A program made the position numbers and the translations under genes. Below, one piece after another: positions 1-5,357 of a DNA stretch of 5,363 nt (position 1 is its first letter; each line of letters starts with the position of its first letter). This DNA comes from Nocardioides sp. GTDB lineage: Bacteria; Actinomycetota; Actinomycetes; Propionibacteriales; Nocardioidaceae. The notes beneath the pieces are model-generated. The model was not told where the DNA came from. It saw only the letters and a program-made list of their open reading frames with translations, and ran no database searches. The stretch lies in NCBI GenBank assembly GCA_030145945.1, contig JASLDK010000364.1, positions 1-5,363 of the forward strand. The letters run 5' to 3'.

Positions 1-483
1 GTAGCGCGTGTAGTCGTCGATCTGGAACTCGGCGGTGAGGTCGCCAGCGGTGACCGTGCGGGCCTCGAGGTCGACAGTGATCTGCGTGGCGGGGTCGTTC
101 TCGATGAGAGCCCACAACTGCTCGATCACGTCCTGGTCGACAAGAACCGACAGCAGGCCGGCCTTTCCGGAGTTTCCACGGAAGATGTCGCCGAACCGGC
201 TCGACAGCACGACCTTGAAGCCGTAGTCCATCAGCGCCCAGACCGCGTGCTCACGCGACGAACCCGTGCCGAAGTCCGGACCCGCGACGAGGATGGAAAC
301 CCCTTGATGTTCGGGCTTGTTGGCAACGAACTCGGGGTCGTTGCGCCACGCAGCGAAGAGACCGTCCTCGAAACCCGTGCGCGTCACACGCTTGAGGTAG
401 ACAGCCGGGATGATCTGGTCGGTGTCGACATTGCTGCGGCGCAACGGCAGCGCCGTACCGGTGTGGGAGGTGAACTTCTCCAT
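1..483 (-). CDS. leuD: 3-isopropylmalate dehydratase small subunit (partial, 3' end outside window)
   Basis: This is the small subunit of isopropylmalate isomerase. With LeuC it converts 2-isopropylmalate to 3-isopropylmalate in cytoplasmic leucine biosynthesis. The first 161 codons are visible and open to the left edge with no stop. Full-length bacterial LeuD is about 190-200 residues, so roughly the last 35-40 are missing. Reading from the ATG at 483, the protein begins MEKFTSHTGTALPLRRSNVD. It then shows the family motifs TDQIIPAVYLKR (about residues 21-32), GPDFGTGSSREHAVWAL (68-84), which is the substrate-binding loop of the swivel domain, and SSRFGDIFRGNSGKAGLL (94-111). The start is supported by a purine-rich ribosome binding site 7 nt upstream. 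The gene lies 15 nt after the leuC stop, so the two are almost certainly co-transcribed and co-regulated. The frame is intact throughout. Confidence 0.97.
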   Translation of the reverse strand, partial: MEKFTSHTGTALPLRRSNVDTDQIIPAVYLKRVTRTGFEDGLFAAWRNDPEFVANKPEHQGVSILVAGPDFGTGSSREHAVWALMDYGFKVVLSSRFGDIFRGNSGKAGLLSVLVDQDVIEQLWALIENDPATQITVDLEARTVTAGDLTAEFQIDDYTRY

Positions 484-490
484 GACTGTT

Positions 491-499
491 TCTCCTTCT
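491..499 (-). promoter_or_regulatory. Ribosome binding site of leuD
   Basis: On the minus strand this reads AGAAGGAGA, a strong Shine-Dalgarno match, ending 7 nt before the leuD ATG at 483. It overlaps the leuC stop codon (499-501) by one base. That spacing suggests translational coupling of the two subunits. Confidence 0.8.
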
Positions 500-1911
500 C
501 AGACCAGGGCGGCGGACAGGTCGGCCGGGGACGCCAGCGTGCCCTTGACGGCGGTTGCGGCAGCGACGGGAACGGACACCAGGTGGGTCCGACCGCCCTT
601 GCCCTGCCGGCCCTCGAAGTTGCGGTTCGACGTGGATGCCGAGCGCTCCTGGGGCTTCAACGTGTCGGGGTTCATGCCCAGGCACATCGAACAGCCCGCG
701 CCACGCCACTCGGCGCCGGCCTCGATGAAGACCTTGTCGAGGCCCTCCTCCATGGCCTGGTTGCGCACCCGCACCGAGCCGGGTACGACGAGCAGGCGGG
801 TGCCCTCGGCGACCTTGTGGCCCTTGATGATGTCGGCGGCCAGGCGCAGGTCCTCGATGCGACCGTTGGTGCAGGAACCGACGAAGACGGTGTCGACCTT
901 GACCGATCGAAGCGGCTGACCGGCCTCGAGACCCATGTAGGCCAGGGCATTCTCGGCGGCGAGCTTGTCGGACGGGTCCTCGAAGTCGTCGGGCGAGGGG
1001 ACGTTGGACCCCAGGGGCGCACCCTGTCCGGGGTTCGTGCCCCAGGTGACGAACGGCGTGACGTCGGCCGCGTCGATCACGATCTCCTTGTCGAAGGTCG
1101 CGTCGGCGTCGGTGACAAGGGTCTTCCAGTGCGCGACGGCGGCGTCCCAGTCGGCACCCTTCGGCGCCTCGGCCTTGCCCTCGATGTAGGCGAAGGTGGT
1201 CTCGTCGGGCGCGATCATCCCGGCCTTGGCGCCCCACTCGATGGACATGTTGCAGACCGTCATCCGGCCCTCCATCGAGAGAGCCTCGATGGCCTCGCCG
1301 CGATATTCGACGATGTATCCCTGTCCGCCGCCCGTGCCGGTCTGCGTGATCAGGTAGAGGATCAGGTCCTTGGCGGTGACGCCCTCAGCGAGGCTGCCGT
1401 TGACCGTCACGGCCATCGTCTTCGGCTTGGCCTGCGGCAGGGTCTGCGTGGCGAGGACGTGCTCGACCTCGGAGGTGCCGATGCCGAAGGCGATCGCACC
1501 GAAAGCCCCATGGGTGCTGGTGTGGGAGTCACCGCAGACGATCGTCATGCCGGGCTGGGTGAGACCGAGCTGGGGGCCGACGACGTGCACGATGCCCTGC
1601 TCGATGTCGCCGAGCGGGTGCAGCCGGACGCCGAACTCCTCAGCGTTCTTGCGCAGGGTGTCGACCTGGGTCTTGCTGACCGGGTCGGCGATCGGCTTGT
1701 CCCAGTCGAGGGTGGGAACGTTGTGGTCCTCGGTCGCCAGCGTCAGGTCGGGTCGACGCACCTTGCGACCGGCGAGCCGCAGACCGTCGAAGGCCTGGGG
1801 GCTGGTGACCTCATGGATGAGGTGAAGGTCGATGTAGAGGAGGTCCGGCTCTCCGGGGGTCGATCGGACGACATGCTCGTCCCACACCTTCTCCGCCAGG
1901 GTCTTGCCCAT
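499..1911 (-). CDS. leuC: 3-isopropylmalate dehydratase large subunit
   Basis: This is the large, iron-sulfur subunit of isopropylmalate isomerase (aconitase superfamily), acting in the cytoplasm with LeuD in leucine biosynthesis. The protein is 470 residues, the usual length. It shows the aconitase signatures: CGDSHTSTHGAFGAIAFGIG (about 126-145), VFVGSCTNGRIEDL (342-355) and GCSMCLGMNPD (406-416). The three cysteines at 347, 407 and 410 fit the three ligands of the [4Fe-4S] cluster, which leaves one iron free for substrate. The C-terminal SNRNFEGRQGKGGRTHL segment (428-444) is also typical. The reading frame extends upstream to an ATG at 1980. I chose the ATG at 1911 because it gives MGKTLAEKVWDEHVV, the conserved family N-terminus, and has a strong ribosome binding site 7 nt upstream. 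The IclR-type regulator encoded divergently is the likely controller. Confidence 0.98.
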   Translation of the reverse strand: MGKTLAEKVWDEHVVRSTPGEPDLLYIDLHLIHEVTSPQAFDGLRLAGRKVRRPDLTLATEDHNVPTLDWDKPIADPVSKTQVDTLRKNAEEFGVRLHPLGDIEQGIVHVVGPQLGLTQPGMTIVCGDSHTSTHGAFGAIAFGIGTSEVEHVLATQTLPQAKPKTMAVTVNGSLAEGVTAKDLILYLITQTGTGGGQGYIVEYRGEAIEALSMEGRMTVCNMSIEWGAKAGMIAPDETTFAYIEGKAEAPKGADWDAAVAHWKTLVTDADATFDKEIVIDAADVTPFVTWGTNPGQGAPLGSNVPSPDDFEDPSDKLAAENALAYMGLEAGQPLRSVKVDTVFVGSCTNGRIEDLRLAADIIKGHKVAEGTRLLVVPGSVRVRNQAMEEGLDKVFIEAGAEWRGAGCSMCLGMNPDTLKPQERSASTSNRNFEGRQGKGGRTHLVSVPVAAATAVKGTLASPADLSAALV

Positions 1912-1918
1912 GACTCGT

Positions 1919-1926
1919 TCCTCCTC
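1919..1926 (-). promoter_or_regulatory. Ribosome binding site that decides the leuC start
   Basis: On the minus strand this reads GAGGAGGA, a near-ideal Shine-Dalgarno sequence, 7 nt before the ATG at 1911. It rules against the in-frame ATG at 1980, which would give a 23-residue extension unlike the family. Confidence 0.85.
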
Positions 1927-1942
1927 GTTCGGGTCCACACCA

Positions 1943-1954
1943 CCGGACTTCCGG
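1943..1954. repeat. Short inverted repeat in the leuC leader
   Basis: The sequence CCGGACTTCCGG has perfect 5-bp arms (CCGGA and TCCGG) around CT. It lies 31 bp upstream of the leuC ATG, just inside or downstream of the likely leuC promoter. It could be an operator half-site pair for the divergent IclR-type regulator or a weak leader hairpin. A repeat this small in GC-rich DNA can also arise by chance. Confidence 0.3.
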
Positions 1955-1965
1955 CAGTGAATGTC

Positions 1966-1971
1966 AGCGTA
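1966..1971 (-). promoter_or_regulatory. Possible -10 element of the leuCD promoter
   Basis: On the minus strand this hexamer reads TACGCT, matching the TAnnnT pattern of actinobacterial housekeeping promoters. It would give a leuC leader of about 45-50 nt containing the strong ribosome binding site. I see no convincing -35 at the expected distance, so an activator or other contacts may be needed. Weak call, from pattern only. Confidence 0.25.
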
Positions 1972-1974
1972 CTC

Positions 1975-2003
1975 TTGCATCCCAAGATCCGAGACGGCAG
2001 TAT
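1975..2003 (+). promoter_or_regulatory. Candidate leaderless promoter of the IclR-type regulator
   Basis: TTGCAT (1975-1980) and CAGTAT (1998-2003) are separated by 17 bp, the optimal -35/-10 spacing. Six bases separate the -10 hexamer from the A of the regulator's ATG at 2010, so transcription could begin on or next to the start codon. No Shine-Dalgarno sequence precedes that ATG, which fits a leaderless mRNA, a common type in actinobacteria. Only the TTG of the -35 and the A/A/T positions of the -10 match consensus. Confidence 0.4.
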
Positions 2004-2017
2004 TGCCATATGGACAA
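1996..2017. repeat. Overlapping inverted repeats across the regulator start (possible operator)
   Basis: GGCAGTATTGCC (1996-2007) has 4-bp arms GGCA/TGCC around GTAT. It is overlapped by CCATATGG (2006-2013), a perfect 8-bp palindrome that contains the regulator's ATG and is flanked by TTG on the left and CAA on the right (2003-2017, symmetric but for one extra A). IclR-family proteins bind short imperfect palindromes at or near their own promoters. A bound protein here would cover the proposed -10 and the start codon. The operator role is inferred. Confidence 0.35.
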
Positions 2018-2732
2018 CTCGAGCGGCGTCGGAGTTCTCGACAAGGCGGCCCTGGTGCTCACGGCCCTGGAGTCGGGACCGGCCACCTTGGCCGGCTTGG
2101 TGGCAGGCACGGGGCTTGCGCGCCCCACGGCCCATCGGCTCGCGGTGGCGCTGGAGCACCACCGACTGGTCGCTCGGGACATGCAAGGACGCTTCGTGCT
2201 CGGACCGCGCCTGGCCGAGCTGTCCGCAGCAGCCGGCGAGGACCGCCTGTTGGCGACGGCCGGTCCGGTGCTCGCGCGGCTGCGCGACATCACCGGCGAA
2301 TCGGCCCAGTTGTGGCGTCGTCAGGGCGACCACCGCGTGTGTGTCGCAGCCGCTGAACGCCCCTCCGGTCTGCGCGACACCATCCCGATCGGCTCGCAGC
2401 TGACCATGCGGGCCGGCTCGGCCGCCCAGGTCCTGCTCGCCTGGGACGACCCCGAGCGGATCCACCGAGGACTCCAGCACTCGGCGTTCTCCGCAGCCGA
2501 GCTGTCCGCGATCCGACGACGTGGCTGGTCGCAGTCGGTGGGCGAACGCGAGCAGGGTGTCGCCTCGGTCTCCGCACCTGTCCGCTCCCCCGGCGGCAAG
2601 GTCATCGCGGCCGTGTCCGTGTCCGGCCCCCTCGAGCGGCTCTCCCGCCAGCCCGGCCGGATGCACGCTCCCGCTGTCCTTGCCGCGGCCGAGCGACTCT
2701 CTGAGTCGCTGCGCCGCGCCGCCGCCGAATAG
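2010..2732 (+). CDS. ltbR: IclR-family transcriptional regulator, LtbR/NdgR type (leucine biosynthesis)
   Basis: A 240-residue DNA-binding regulator with IclR architecture. The N-terminal winged helix-turn-helix spans about residues 8-68, with a likely recognition helix at LARPTAHRLAVALEHHRLV (36-54) and wing at RDMQGRFVLG (56-65). The C-terminal IclR effector domain spans about 80-238 and contains the family-typical EREQGVASVSAPVRSPGGKV (179-198). Its position divergent from leuCD is the arrangement known for LtbR of Corynebacterium glutamicum, which represses leuCD, and NdgR/AreB of Streptomyces. The same role is inferred here; the effector cannot be read from sequence. No ribosome binding site is visible before the ATG, so a leaderless transcript is likely. 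The gene converges on ogt with 21 bp between stops. The symbol follows the Corynebacterium name; ndgR is equally defensible. Confidence 0.9.
   Translation: MDNSSGVGVLDKAALVLTALESGPATLAGLVAGTGLARPTAHRLAVALEHHRLVARDMQGRFVLGPRLAELSAAAGEDRLLATAGPVLARLRDITGESAQLWRRQGDHRVCVAAAERPSGLRDTIPIGSQLTMRAGSAAQVLLAWDDPERIHRGLQHSAFSAAELSAIRRRGWSQSVGEREQGVASVSAPVRSPGGKVIAAVSVSGPLERLSRQPGRMHAPAVLAAAERLSESLRRAAAE
2692..2710. terminator. Hairpin at the 3' end of the regulator gene, possible convergent terminator
   Basis: AGCGACTC (2692-2699) and GAGTCGCT (2703-2710) form a perfect 8-bp stem with a 3-nt TCT loop inside the last codons of the regulator gene. The gap to the converging ogt is only 21 bp, so any terminator must overlap coding sequence. 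Neither side has a T-run, so this may be a transcriptional roadblock or pause site rather than a classic intrinsic terminator, or a coding coincidence. Confidence 0.3.
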
Positions 2733-2753
2733 CGGCTCTCCGCGCGATCCTGC

Positions 2754-3236
2754 CTAGAACAGGGCAGCCTCGCGGCTCTCGAGATCGAGCAGGATCTGCT
2801 TGCGCTCGAGCCCGCCGGCGTACCCGGTCAAGGTGCCGTTGGCGCCGATCACCCGATGGCATGGGATGACGATCGGGATGGGGTTCGATCCGTTCGCCGT
2901 GCCAACGGCTCGTGAAGCGGCATTCGTCTTGCCGAGCCGCGCGGCGATCTCGCCGTACGACGCCGTCTCGCCGTAGCCGATGCCGACCAGTTGGTCCCAC
3001 ACCGAGCGCTGCCATCCGGAGCCGTTCGGCGCGAGGGGCAGGTCGAAGACGGTCCGGTCGCCGGCGAAGTATTCGCCCAACTGGCGGGCGGTCTCGACGA
3101 GGACGGGCGCGTCGTCGACGCGGTCGCCGATGGCTCGCGCGCCGTCGCGGAACGGAGAGAACTCGATCGCGGTGATCGCTCCGTCCTCTTCGACCAGACG
3201 CAGCGGCCCGATGGGCGATTCGATGACGGTCCACAT
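2754..3236 (-). CDS. ogt: Methylated-DNA--[protein]-cysteine S-methyltransferase (O6-alkylguanine repair)
   Basis: A 160-residue suicide enzyme that transfers methyl groups from O6-methylguanine (and O4-methylthymine) in DNA to its own cysteine. The active-site motif PIVIPCHRVIG (121-131) places the acceptor at Cys126. Upstream lie the DNA-binding helix-turn-helix with TASYGEIAARLGKTNAASRAVG (91-112), including the arginine finger at Arg109, and the Asn-containing hinge around TANGSNP (113-119). The short N-terminal domain begins MWTVIESPIGPL. The frame is open further upstream, but that part is antisense-frame reading inside the Ada/AlkA gene. The ATG at 3236 gives the family length and lies 7 nt after the upstream stop, with GGAAGGA about 10 nt before it. 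Co-transcription with the Ada/AlkA gene is clear. The same gene pair and order occurs in Mycobacterium tuberculosis (Rv1317c-Rv1316c). Confidence 0.96.
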   Translation of the reverse strand: MWTVIESPIGPLRLVEEDGAITAIEFSPFRDGARAIGDRVDDAPVLVETARQLGEYFAGDRTVFDLPLAPNGSGWQRSVWDQLVGIGYGETASYGEIAARLGKTNAASRAVGTANGSNPIPIVIPCHRVIGANGTLTGYAGGLERKQILLDLESREAALF

Positions 3237-3243
3237 GATCAGT

Positions 3244-4752
3244 TCATCCTTCCAGTGAGGTCCACAGGTGCAGGAGCGCATACGAACGCCACGGCGCCCA
3301 GCGACCGGCATCAGCATGGGGGTACGACGCCAGCGCGTTGCGCACGCCGACGTCGGTGGGCAGCCACACGTCGGGGTGGCCGAGGGCGCGCAGGGCGATG
3401 TAGTCGGCAGTCCAGGGCCCGATGCCGGGCAGCGCCACCAGAGCCCGTCGTACGTCGTCGCGGTCCGGTCCGCGGTCGAGGACCACGTCGCCGTTCGCGA
3501 GCGCGGCCGCCAGACCCACGAGGGCCCGGCCACGAGCCCTCGGCATCCGGAACTCATCCGGAGCGAGCGCGGCGACGGTGGCCGAATCAGGGAAGAGGTG
3601 CGTCAGTCCGTCGATCCCGGTGTCGACGCGAGTGCCGTGCGCCGCAACCAGTCGGGCTGCGGCCGTGCGGGCTGCGACGACGGTGACCTGCTGGCCGAGG
3701 ACGGCCCGAACCGCCACCTCCGATCCGTCGACATGACCCGGAACTCGCAGTCCCGGCCGTGCCGCAACCATCGGCGCGAGCGCCGGATCGGCGCCCAGGT
3801 GGGTGTCGACGGCGATCGGGTCAGCGTCGGCGTCGACGAGTGCGCGCACGCGGTTGAGCGCCGCGGTCGTGTCGCGGAGATCGTCGAGGATCAGGCGCAG
3901 GGGAAGGTAGGAACTCCCGGCATCCGTGATGTCGGCGAGCTCGACCCGGGCGACGCCCGCACCGTGCGGCAGGGCGAGCGTCCGGGCGTAGCTGCCGCTG
4001 CCGTCGGCTCCGATCTCGGCGACCTCGACACCCGGGATGGCTCTGTCGGCGAGGAAGCGGAGCAACGTCGAGCCACGAAACGGCGTACGCACGGCGATGC
4101 GCAGGTCGATGGCGCCGGGCGTCTCTGCCTGGCTCTTCTCCGAAGCGACAGGTCGAAAGCGCCTGCGGCCTCGCAGTTGGCTCGGGGTGGCGGCGTAGAC
4201 CTCGAGCACCGTGTCGTTGAACTGGCGCACACTCGAGAAACCGGCCGCGAAGGCCACCTCGGCCAGGCTCAATGACGTGCTCTCCACGAGCGCGCGGGCT
4301 GTCTGCGCCCGTTGGGTCCTGGCGAGAGCGAGCGGTCCAGCGCCGAGCTCAGCGGTGAGCAGCCGCGACAGGTGGCGGGAGGTGTAGCCCAGGCGGTGCG
4401 CGAGACCGTCGACACCGTCGCGGTCGACGACGCCGTCGGCGATCAGTCCCATCGCTCGACCGGCGACGGTCGCGGCGACATTCCAGTCGGGGCTACCGGG
4501 GGTCGCATCAGGCAGGCACCGTTTGCAGGCCCGGTAGCCGGCCGATTGCGCGGCGGCCGCGGTGCGATGGAAGGAGACGTTCGCCGACGCCGGGGTGCGG
4601 GCCGGGCAGGACGGTCGGCAATAGATGCCCGTCGTACGCACCGCGGTGTAGAAAACCCCGTCGAACCGCCGGTCCCGGGACTGCACCGCGGTGTAGCAGC
4701 GCTCGAAGTCGAGCTGCTCCGCCGGCCCGGTCGTCGTCTCCATGGCATCCAT
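3244..4752 (-). CDS. alkA: Ada/AlkA fusion: methylphosphotriester sensor, AraC-type regulator and 3-methyladenine DNA glycosylase
   Basis: A 502-residue three-part protein of the adaptive response to DNA alkylation. Residues about 15-92 form the Ada zinc domain: Cys45, Cys49, Cys76 and Cys79 have exactly the spacing of E. coli Ada Cys38/42/69/72, so Cys45 is the expected acceptor of methyl groups from phosphotriesters. Residues about 95-197 form an AraC-type double helix-turn-helix (LAHRLGYTSRHLSRLL; LAEVAFAAGFSSVRQFN). Residues about 213-325 match the AlkA N-terminal domain. Residues about 335-500 form the HhH-GPD glycosylase fold, with hairpin LPGIGPWTADYIALR (441-455) and likely catalytic Asp467 in LPTD. 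Length matches the mycobacterial homologue (about 496). ATG 4752 has GGAAGGG 6 nt upstream. ATG 4743, three codons on, could be used by a leaderless mRNA. The protein probably activates its own operon when methylated. ogt follows by 7 nt. Confidence 0.95.
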   Translation of the reverse strand: MDAMETTTGPAEQLDFERCYTAVQSRDRRFDGVFYTAVRTTGIYCRPSCPARTPASANVSFHRTAAAAQSAGYRACKRCLPDATPGSPDWNVAATVAGRAMGLIADGVVDRDGVDGLAHRLGYTSRHLSRLLTAELGAGPLALARTQRAQTARALVESTSLSLAEVAFAAGFSSVRQFNDTVLEVYAATPSQLRGRRRFRPVASEKSQAETPGAIDLRIAVRTPFRGSTLLRFLADRAIPGVEVAEIGADGSGSYARTLALPHGAGVARVELADITDAGSSYLPLRLILDDLRDTTAALNRVRALVDADADPIAVDTHLGADPALAPMVAARPGLRVPGHVDGSEVAVRAVLGQQVTVVAARTAAARLVAAHGTRVDTGIDGLTHLFPDSATVAALAPDEFRMPRARGRALVGLAAALANGDVVLDRGPDRDDVRRALVALPGIGPWTADYIALRALGHPDVWLPTDVGVRNALASYPHADAGRWAPWRSYALLHLWTSLEG

Positions 4753-4773
4753 TCTGCGCCCTTCCACCGACAG
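4751..4773 (-). promoter_or_regulatory. Candidate RecA-independent DNA-damage promoter (PafBC/RecA-NDp-like) of the Ada/AlkA gene
   Basis: On the minus strand, CTGTCGGTG (4773-4765) is followed by 8 bp and then CAGAAT (4756-4751). The RecA-independent damage promoter described in mycobacteria has consensus TTGTCRGTG-N8-TAnnnT. This site matches 8 of 9 bases in the first element, the exact spacing, and the A and T key positions of the -10. Seven bases after the -10 comes the ATG at 4743, so initiation there would give a leaderless mRNA encoding METTTGPAEQ. The site overlaps the ribosome binding site for ATG 4752, so a longer transcript would be needed to use that start. Confidence 0.45.
4759..4765 (-). 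promoter_or_regulatory. Ribosome binding site supporting ATG 4752
   Basis: On the minus strand this reads GGAAGGG, 6 nt before the ATG at 4752. It supports that start over the in-frame ATGs at 4848 and 4794, which lack a comparable site and would add residues not seen in the family. It works only if transcription starts upstream of it. Confidence 0.6.
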
Positions 4774-4788
4774 TTTCTCGCGGGAATC

Positions 4789-4804
4789 GGACATGACGGT
4801 GTCC
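4789..4804. repeat. Inverted repeat in the divergent Ada/AlkA - phasin-like promoter region
   Basis: GGACA and TGTCC form perfect 5-bp arms around a 6-bp spacer (TGACGG). The symmetry continues imperfectly outward (TC on the left, CGA on the right). The repeat lies about 16 bp upstream of the first element of the proposed Ada/AlkA promoter and 31 bp before the phasin-like ATG. That position suits an activator or shared operator. No family could be assigned. Confidence 0.3.
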
Positions 4805-4835
4805 CGACCTGCTCGCTGTCTGGCACGCTGCCTCC

Positions 4836-5291
4836 ATGGCGGACGCACCGATCAACCCCATCGACCTGCTGATCAAGTCGCAGCAGGTCGCGCTCAAGCT
4901 CACCACCGACGTGCTGCGAGGCGTCCGGGACACGGCGGTCACCGGAGTAACCCAACCCGACGAGCTCGCCCGCCAGGTCGGCGACCTCGCCGGTGCCGTT
5001 GCCGGAATGGCCGGCGCCGTCACGAGCCTCGCCAGCACGACCGCTCAGCCGCTGCAGGACTTCATCGTCCGACAGCGCGAGCTGGCCGACACCGTGCACA
5101 CGCTCGCCGAGGCGCAGGCCGACCTCGCCGGCGTGGTCGCGAAACTCGCCGAGCGGCATGCGGAGGCGGTCGCGGCGTTGGAGAAGGTGACCGCGCCGGT
5201 GTTCGCGATCGTCGGCACCGAGCCCACGGCGCCGAAGTCGCGCGCAGCGAAGAAGACGGCGGCAGCCAAGAAGTCGGTCGACGAGGGCTGA
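4836..5291 (+). CDS. Phasin-like small helical protein, function uncertain
   Basis: A 151-residue protein with no signal peptide or clear membrane segment. It begins MADAPINPIDLLIKSQQVAL and is predicted almost wholly helical. An amphipathic stretch spans about 10-35, then an Ala/Gly/Val-rich region (47-70), then heptad-like helices (72-118) suggesting a coiled coil. The tail KSRAAKKTAAAKK (134-146) is Ala/Lys rich. This layout resembles actinobacterial phasin-like proteins, which coat polyhydroxyalkanoate granules or lipid droplets, and also basic-tailed proteins such as HBHA. Whether this one binds granules, lipid or DNA cannot be decided from sequence. No polyhydroxyalkanoate synthase is in the window. 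No ribosome binding site precedes the ATG, and a weak CACGCT hexamer lies 6 nt upstream, so a leaderless transcript is possible. It is divergent from the repair operon by 83 bp and looks monocistronic, with a hairpin 36 nt after its stop. Confidence 0.75.
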   Translation: MADAPINPIDLLIKSQQVALKLTTDVLRGVRDTAVTGVTQPDELARQVGDLAGAVAGMAGAVTSLASTTAQPLQDFIVRQRELADTVHTLAEAQADLAGVVAKLAERHAEAVAALEKVTAPVFAIVGTEPTAPKSRAAKKTAAAKKSVDEG

Positions 5292-5327
5292 CCTCCCGTC
5301 GGGGTCGAGCCACTGCCGAAAACGAAC

Positions 5328-5357
5328 TCAGGCCCGGTCCTGATGGACCGGGCCTGA
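5328..5357. terminator. Strong hairpin after the phasin-like gene (intrinsic terminator, possibly bidirectional)
   Basis: TCAGGCCCGGTCC (5328-5340) and GGACCGGGCCTGA (5345-5357) form a perfect 13-bp stem with a 4-nt TGAT loop. On the plus strand the following bases (TGCCGT to the window end) show no T-run. On the minus strand the stem is followed by GTTCGTTTTCGG, which is T-rich. The site therefore looks better suited to stopping a gene arriving from the right on the minus strand, and may serve both directions between converging genes. Confidence 0.8.

Noticed and set aside
499..1980. Longer leuC starting at ATG 1980
   Set aside because: The extra 23 residues are not family-like, would run through the probable leuC promoter, and the ATG at 1911 has an excellent ribosome binding site.
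1912..2009. Leucine-rich leader peptide (attenuator) before leuC
   Set aside because: No short frame with a run of Leu codons precedes leuC, and no terminator with a T-run is present in the leader.
247..2403. A 718-codon plus-strand open frame antisense to leuD, leuC and running into the regulator gene
   Set aside because: It lies opposite genes with clear family motifs, and its product is low-complexity Gly/Arg/Asp/Val-rich reading without recognisable domains. Long antisense frames are expected where third codon positions are GC-rich.
2754..3557. Longer ogt frame of 267 codons
   Set aside because: The first 107 codons are an off-frame reading of the AlkA domain. Family length and the MWTVIESPIGPL N-terminus support the start at 3236.
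3268..4275. A 335-codon plus-strand frame opposite the Ada/AlkA gene
   Set aside because: It is a shadow of the real gene, with no recognisable motif and no plausible start signal.
4753..4835. LexA (SOS) box upstream of the Ada/AlkA gene
   Set aside because: I looked for the actinobacterial CGAAC-type palindrome and found none; only the PafBC-like motif and the GGACA/TGTCC repeat are present.
3244..4848. Ada/AlkA starting at ATG 4848 or 4794
   Set aside because: No good ribosome binding site, and the added residues are basic, unlike the family. The 4848 start would also overlap the phasin-like gene's start.
4443..5159. A 238-codon minus-strand frame overlapping the phasin-like gene and the start of Ada/AlkA
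   Set aside because: It overlaps two better-supported genes in other frames and shows no family features.
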